Origin: Bacteroidales bacterium
GTDB taxonomy: Bacteria; Bacteroidota; Bacteroidia; Bacteroidales; P3
Direction of reading: 5' to 3'
DNA length: 46,352 bases
Assembly: GCA_017509045.1 (NCBI GenBank)
Contig: JAFWQP010000033.1
Location: 1 to 46,352 of the forward strand
In this document: positions 42,861 through 46,352 of the stretch, one piece after another
Position numbering within the stretch: position 1 is the first letter of the stretch
How the letters are laid out: every line of letters begins with the position of its first letter
The notes under the pieces: generated by a model
What the model was told of the DNA's origin: nothing
What the model saw: the letters and a program-made list of their open reading frames with translations, nothing else
Database searches by the model: none
Made by a program: the position numbers and the translations under genes

Positions 42861-44114
42861 TTATTTTTCATTAAATATTGCATTGATTGTTTTTATCAGC
42901 GTTTTTTTCTCATTATCCCAGCACAGCTCTTTGCGGGCACGGGCAAAACGCCTGTCGCGTTCTTCTTGTGGCATAGTATGCCAGGCATGAAGTGTATCGG
43001 CAATCGTATTTGCCAACCTGCCAAGGTATTGGTCGTATGCTTCCCCATCTTTGACGGCGGGGCACGCCTCGGTTGTGGCTCCAATCCCATAGTGTTCTAT
43101 CACCCTTTGTATCTCCACAAAGCCTGTTGCCAACAAGGGCACCCCAGCCTGCACAAAGTCGCCCACTCGGTTGGGCAGTGCACAGCGATAGCTCAGCCCC
43201 AAGTCTTCTAGTAGGCATACGCCCATGTCGGCCTTGGTGGTTAGCGCATGCAGCTGATTGGGGTCGACCCGTCCAAGAAACATAATACGTTCTGACCAAG
43301 GCTTGTCAGCGGCATACTCTCGCAGTTCGTCTAACAGGTCGCCGTCGCCCGCCACCACCAATCGGCACTGTGGCAGCCGCCCCATCACATCTACCAGCTC
43401 CCTCACTCCGCGCCCTACGTTCACCGCACCTTGATACAATAATACTTTAGCCGGTGAGTCACCGACGACATTCAATGCTGCTGCACCTGGATAATTCTCA
43501 ATTTGTGAGGGCTTACACAGGGGTAAGCGTGAGGACTTACACAGGGGTAAGCCCCTACGATTTTGTACATTGCGCACCACCGTCATCGCCACCCCGTAGC
43601 GCCGTCGATATTCTTCAGCCACGCTTTGGCTCACCGTGAAGGCGGCATCTACCCTCGGCAGGCAGGTGCGTTCTACCCATTTCCATACCCTTTGAACCCG
43701 TGGCTTTCCTACCAGCTCTGGCACGTCGGGAAACAGTTCGTGGGCATCAAACAGCAGTTTTTTCCCCCGTAGCCTCGCGGCCCAGCAGCAAGCCGGCAAC
43801 GTGTCGCTGTCGTTGGCATAGAAGGCGTCGGCACGCATCAACAGCAGCTTGAGCAGTAGCCGCATATTATATTCGGCATAAAACAACGCCGACCGCCTAA
43901 ACAGCAACCGCATCCGCACACATCTGTATGGCCTTGCATCCAACGCCATTTCGGCCACCTCGTTAGAGGTGTGCCCAAAGCCCGAGGCATGTCCCAGCCT
44001 CCGCCCAATTAGCGTCACCGCGTAGCCCGACTCCTGCAAGGCTCGGCAACTACGGTCCACCCGCTGGTCGGTCAGCAGGTCGTTGGTGACAGCCATGATG
44101 ATTCGTCGTGCCAT
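42861..44114 (-). CDS. Glycosyltransferase family 4 protein
   Basis: 417 residues. GT-B fold: first strand RIIMAVTNDLLTDQRVDRSCRAL, acceptor-side YANDSDTLPACCWAARLRGKKLLFDAHELFPDVPE, and donor-side VLLYQGAVNVGRGVRELV, RLVVAGDGDLLDELRE, IMFLGRV and a C-terminal ALPNRVGDFVQAGVPLLATGF (sugar-nucleotide contact). No membrane segment. It carries a 16-residue insertion near residues 187-203 made of two 8-residue repeats (LPLCK-S/P-S), coming from an inserted 24-bp direct repeat. The start codon overlaps a perfect hairpin (44114-44147). It probably builds a surface polysaccharide. Confidence 0.85.
   Translation of the reverse strand: MARRIIMAVTNDLLTDQRVDRSCRALQESGYAVTLIGRRLGHASGFGHTSNEVAEMALDARPYRCVRMRLLFRRSALFYAEYNMRLLLKLLLMRADAFYANDSDTLPACCWAARLRGKKLLFDAHELFPDVPELVGKPRVQRVWKWVERTCLPRVDAAFTVSQSVAEEYRRRYGVAMTVVRNVQNRRGLPLCKSSRLPLCKPSQIENYPGAAALNVVGDSPAKVLLYQGAVNVGRGVRELVDVMGRLPQCRLVVAGDGDLLDELREYAADKPWSERIMFLGRVDPNQLHALTTKADMGVCLLEDLGLSYRCALPNRVGDFVQAGVPLLATGFVEIQRVIEHYGIGATTEACPAVKDGEAYDQYLGRLANTIADTLHAWHTMPQEERDRRFARARKELCWDNEKKTLIKTINAIFNEK
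43505..43552. repeat. 24-bp tandem duplication of an intergenic-type repeat inside a glycosyltransferase gene
   Basis: Two units of 24 bp (43505-43528 and 43529-43552) differ by one base. Each holds the palindromic core CTTACACAGGGGTAAG. Units of eight codons keep the frame. Confidence 0.85.
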
Positions 44115-44147
44115 GCGTTATTACTTTTCGATTATACTAGTAACGCA
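44114..44147 (-). promoter_or_regulatory. Hairpin over the start codon of the family 4 glycosyltransferase
   Basis: The arms TGCGTTA and TAACGCA (7 bp, perfect) close a 20-nt loop in the transcript leader; the 3' arm ends on the A of the start ATG. It could limit translation initiation. This is a structure prediction by eye only. Confidence 0.45.
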
Positions 44148-44662
44148 TAATGGCAAAAAAACGTATTTTAAGACCAAAATATTCTTGTCACCATTCTTAA
44201 ACCCAAATCGGTCAATAGACCGACTTTTCATTTCTGGTGGGTTCTATTTAATAACTAAAGTTTGACAAGTTATGGCAACTTCTATAAATTACCCCGTAGG
44301 GGTTTTCGTTAGACTAATTAATAGAACTCATCTTGTTTTTCTTCACGCTAGTTTGAATGAGTGACCGAATTCTACAGAGTTGAACCTCGGAGGCATATCG
44401 TTCACAGCTATTTACGGCCTGAAAGGCCATAACATATATAGCCCAGGGCATCGCCCTGGGTGGACAGTACAAGCCACCGTCGCCCCGAAGGGGCAAAAGT
44501 ACCATACTTTTGCCCCTTCGGGGCGTTAATTACGTCCATCATTTACCCAAGGCGATGCCTTGGGCTATGGACTGCTGGTCTTTCAGGCCGATAGAAACAT
44601 TTATTGTCCACGACAATCTAGGCGATGCTGTTTGTGTCTAAAACAACTTGTCAAACTTTAAA
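44115..44662. other. 548-bp intergenic region holding a 405-bp palindromic element
   Basis: No gene is supported; a 63-codon frame inside (44314-44505, minus) lies across hairpins. The region is mostly the element at 44256-44660; the ~140 bp before it carry a hairpin at the glycosyltransferase start and family B-like fragments. Confidence 0.7.
44256..44660. mobile_element. 405-bp non-coding element with perfect 16-bp terminal inverted repeats
   Basis: Ends are TAAAGTTTGACAAGTT (44256-44271) and its exact inverse AACTTGTCAAACTTTA (44645-44660). Inside, two sets of hairpins face each other: GGCCTGAAAGGCC, CCCAGGGCATCGCCCTGGG and GCCCCGAAGGGGC on the left, mirrored by GCCCCTTCGGGGC, CCCAAGGCGATGCCTTGGG and TCTTTCAGGCC on the right. 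The centre, 44483-44525, is a near-perfect palindrome. GC-rich hairpins of this type are widespread, unnamed repeats in Bacteroidota. It ends 2 bp past the stop codon of the T9SS gene, so it could also act as a terminator. Confidence 0.75.
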
Positions 44663-46036
44663 TCACTCCACCACCAGCCGCTTGGTGGCGATACCTGTCG
44701 GGGTGTGTACTAGTACCACATAGGTGCCCTTCGTCCAACCCGTCACGTCGAAGCCAACCGACCTTCCGCGACCCTCGACCTTATGCTCCAGCACTCGGTT
44801 GCCACGCACGTCGTACACCTCCAGCCCGTCAATCCCATACGACGACATCACCACCACGCTCCCGCTAGCCGGATTGGGCATCAGCCGCACAAAGCGCGAC
44901 AGGTCGCTTCTGTCGTCAGGCACCTCTATTTCCTCGTGCTGCGTGGTGTCGGCAGGCCTCTCGTAGTGCAGTTGCCACCGCATAGAACTCCAATCGCTCC
45001 ACCGCAGTGTGTCGTACTCGCGGCACACCGTCCGCACATACGCCACCATCGGCGTGTCGCAATAGGCAGTGTCCGTAAACTGCCAGCGGGTCGTATTGTT
45101 CAGCCTCACAATGGTGCCGTCCTCGGGTGCTATGCCGTCGCGCCCGTACGACAGCTCAAACTCCCTGTGCAGGCTGTCTTGCTCCCACTGCAACGTCACC
45201 GTGTCAGTATAGTTGCCCCTCAAAAACAGCCCGCTCACCCTTGGGCACTCCGGTGCGTTGGCAAACGACGTGTCCACCACCTCAATTATCGGCAGCACCA
45301 TCAGAAACTGGTCAGACATCACCCAATGCCACTGATAGGGTGTATAATTACCACCGTGAGAGTTGTAATGATATATCTTCCATAAGGAGATCAGATAATT
45401 CGTATCAGGAAAACTCTCCGTGATATGCGTAGTGTAACCTGATCGGCTGGGCGTTATTGCTTCCTCTGGAGAGAATAGCCAGAAACGCGATGTTGCACCG
45501 ACATAAAACGAATCGTATAATACTATCGGCTTGTCAAAATAATAGTCAAATATTCTAATATATGGAGCCCCCGATCCTGAGTATATATGCGGTTGGTAAT
45601 CGCTAGAGACTGCATTCAACATATACTCATAAAAAGGTCTGCCTGCCGTGTCAGTCTCCTCCCACTGCACCATGGCCTTGAGTTCGAAGGTGTCTGTCGA
45701 TGCATCGTATAGCAGTAGATATTCCGGTGGATTCATCGGATAGGTTAATCCCCCGCGATTTTCTATCACGGCAGACAGTCCCACAATTTTCACTCCCGTG
45801 GGACTATCGGTATAATTATATTGCACCACATCTTCAAATTGCATCGCTTCATGGGTGATGGGGTATAAAATCCTACAGGAAATTCCTTTTCCATGATGGT
45901 TTGAATCCGAATGGACCCACGCGTCAAAATCAAACTGTTCGTATCTTACATACGAAGTATCCCTAAAACTGTGCGACTGTGCCGCCACTCCCACCGCCAC
46001 CAACACAGCTACCACAACTAAAGCTATCTTTTTCAT
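44663..46036 (-). CDS. T9SS cargo protein with signal peptide and type A C-terminal sorting domain
   Basis: 457 residues. The signal peptide is MKKIALVVVAVLVAVGVAAQ. The middle (~270-365) has a fibronectin-type III-like strand pattern (VTLQWEQDSLHREFELSYG, MVAYVRTVCREYDTLRWSDW). The C-terminal ~75 residues are a T9SS type A sorting domain: RLMPNPASGSVVV, LEVYDVRGNRVLEH, VTGWTKGTYVVLVHT and KRLVVE. The protein is therefore exported by Sec, then across the outer membrane by the type IX system, and anchored or released. No enzyme domain is recognised; it is probably a surface adhesin-like or matrix protein. It depends on a PorW-like component such as the one encoded at 31-33.8 kb. Confidence 0.85.
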   Translation of the reverse strand: MKKIALVVVAVLVAVGVAAQSHSFRDTSYVRYEQFDFDAWVHSDSNHHGKGISCRILYPITHEAMQFEDVVQYNYTDSPTGVKIVGLSAVIENRGGLTYPMNPPEYLLLYDASTDTFELKAMVQWEETDTAGRPFYEYMLNAVSSDYQPHIYSGSGAPYIRIFDYYFDKPIVLYDSFYVGATSRFWLFSPEEAITPSRSGYTTHITESFPDTNYLISLWKIYHYNSHGGNYTPYQWHWVMSDQFLMVLPIIEVVDTSFANAPECPRVSGLFLRGNYTDTVTLQWEQDSLHREFELSYGRDGIAPEDGTIVRLNNTTRWQFTDTAYCDTPMVAYVRTVCREYDTLRWSDWSSMRWQLHYERPADTTQHEEIEVPDDRSDLSRFVRLMPNPASGSVVVMSSYGIDGLEVYDVRGNRVLEHKVEGRGRSVGFDVTGWTKGTYVVLVHTPTGIATKRLVVE

Positions 46037-46165
46037 ATTTTTCTCATTATTATATTATTAAAATACAGAAAACTTTCAAAAACCACCTGCTTGCTTAAGT
46101 CATTTACATTATTTGTAATGCACATTATTTCTATCCAATAGCCTAGTCTAATTGGAACATACCGT

Positions 46166-46352
46166 GGTTCTTTCAATATCACTAACCACAAAGGGTGTAG
46201 AACCCCATAACATATGGTTCATCCGCTAAATGGATAGGTGGAGTCGTGTAGGGAGAGGAGTTTGAGTTTGAAGAAGGGCATGTCTCTGTAGCCATAGGCC
46301 TGCCGTTTCATGGTTTTGATTTTATTGTTGATGCCTTCGAGTTTGCCGTTGG
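46166..46352 (-). mobile_element. ISL3-family insertion sequence, 3' end (partial, runs off the window)
   Basis: The element's outer end is tentatively placed at GGTTCTTTC (46166), similar to the end at 140. The transposase stop codon is 53 bp inside. Orientation is the same as that of the copy at the left window edge. Confidence 0.6.
46219..46352 (-). CDS. ISL3-family transposase, C-terminal fragment (runs off the window)
   Basis: Forty-three codons and a stop are visible. NGKLEGINNKIKTMKRQAYG followed by YRDMPFFKLKLL is the diagnostic C-terminal DDE block of ISL3 transposases, where EGINNKIK carries the last catalytic Glu region. The ending is TYPFSG. The N-terminal part lies outside the window. 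Confidence 0.88.
   Translation of the reverse strand, partial: NGKLEGINNKIKTMKRQAYGYRDMPFFKLKLLSLHDSTYPFSG

Noticed and set aside
44314-44505. 63-codon minus-strand frame inside the 405-bp element
   Set aside because: It crosses hairpin arms and has no family features.

Overview
The window reads as a segment of a strictly anaerobic Bacteroidales (Bacteroidota) genome. Evidence: promoters of the Bacteroidota type (TTTG, 19-20 nt, TAnnTTTG), almost no Shine-Dalgarno sites, a PorW/SprE-like type IX secretion lipoprotein, a protein with a C-terminal type A sorting domain, DUF4199, DUF3822 and DUF5684-type proteins, an RprY-like regulator, an [FeFe]-hydrogenase maturase (HydG) and a clostridial-type crt-hbd pair. 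Both window edges lie inside ISL3-family transposase genes: the N-terminus at the left edge and the C-terminus at the right edge, both on the minus strand. The window is therefore probably a whole assembly contig cut at two copies of one insertion sequence.

Layout. 1-6.8 kb: a two-gene restriction module (PLD-SNF2 helicase plus Eco57I-like adenine methyltransferase) whose methyltransferase is cut at its C-terminus by the ISL3 element. 6.8-9.9 kb: an AlkZ-like DNA glycosylase, a 1.4-kb AT-rich gap full of palindromes, and a small XRE-type regulator. 9.9-14.9 kb: tRNA-Met(CAT), ilvE, crt-hbd on the opposite strand, and a TM1266-like regulator with hydG. 15-22 kb: clpC, a 110-bp palindrome, gyrA and a TPR protein. 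22-28.8 kb (minus strand): purC-CYTH-YfcC transporter-M28 peptidase, rsmD, DUF3822 and a membrane protein. 28.9-36.5 kb: an APH-like/RapZ-C fusion, then DUF4199-GT2-ychF-porW-bactofilin. 36.5-46 kb: two glycosyltransferases, cyclophilin-rprY-MBL hydrolase, signal peptidase I, and a T9SS cargo protein.

The most unusual content is intergenic. At least five families of short repeats occupy the gaps: (A) a ~66-bp palindromic element in six copies, with compensatory changes in its outer stem and one filled/empty site pair; (B) a ~115-bp MITE-like element with terminal inverted repeats; (C) degenerate arrays with a strict 8-bp period (up to 14 units), one running into the stop codon of the helicase; tandem arrays with 9-, 11- and 27-bp periods; and a 405-bp element with perfect 16-bp terminal inverted repeats around head-to-head hairpins. 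Repeats have also entered coding sequence in frame (twice in the methyltransferase, once in a glycosyltransferase).

Functionally the window mixes housekeeping (gyrA, purC, rsmD, clpC, lepB, ychF), anaerobic energy metabolism (crt, hbd, hydG), envelope and T9SS biogenesis (porW-like, bactofilin, glycosyltransferases, lepB) and a degrading defence module. All family assignments come from reading motifs and recalled family features; no database search was run.
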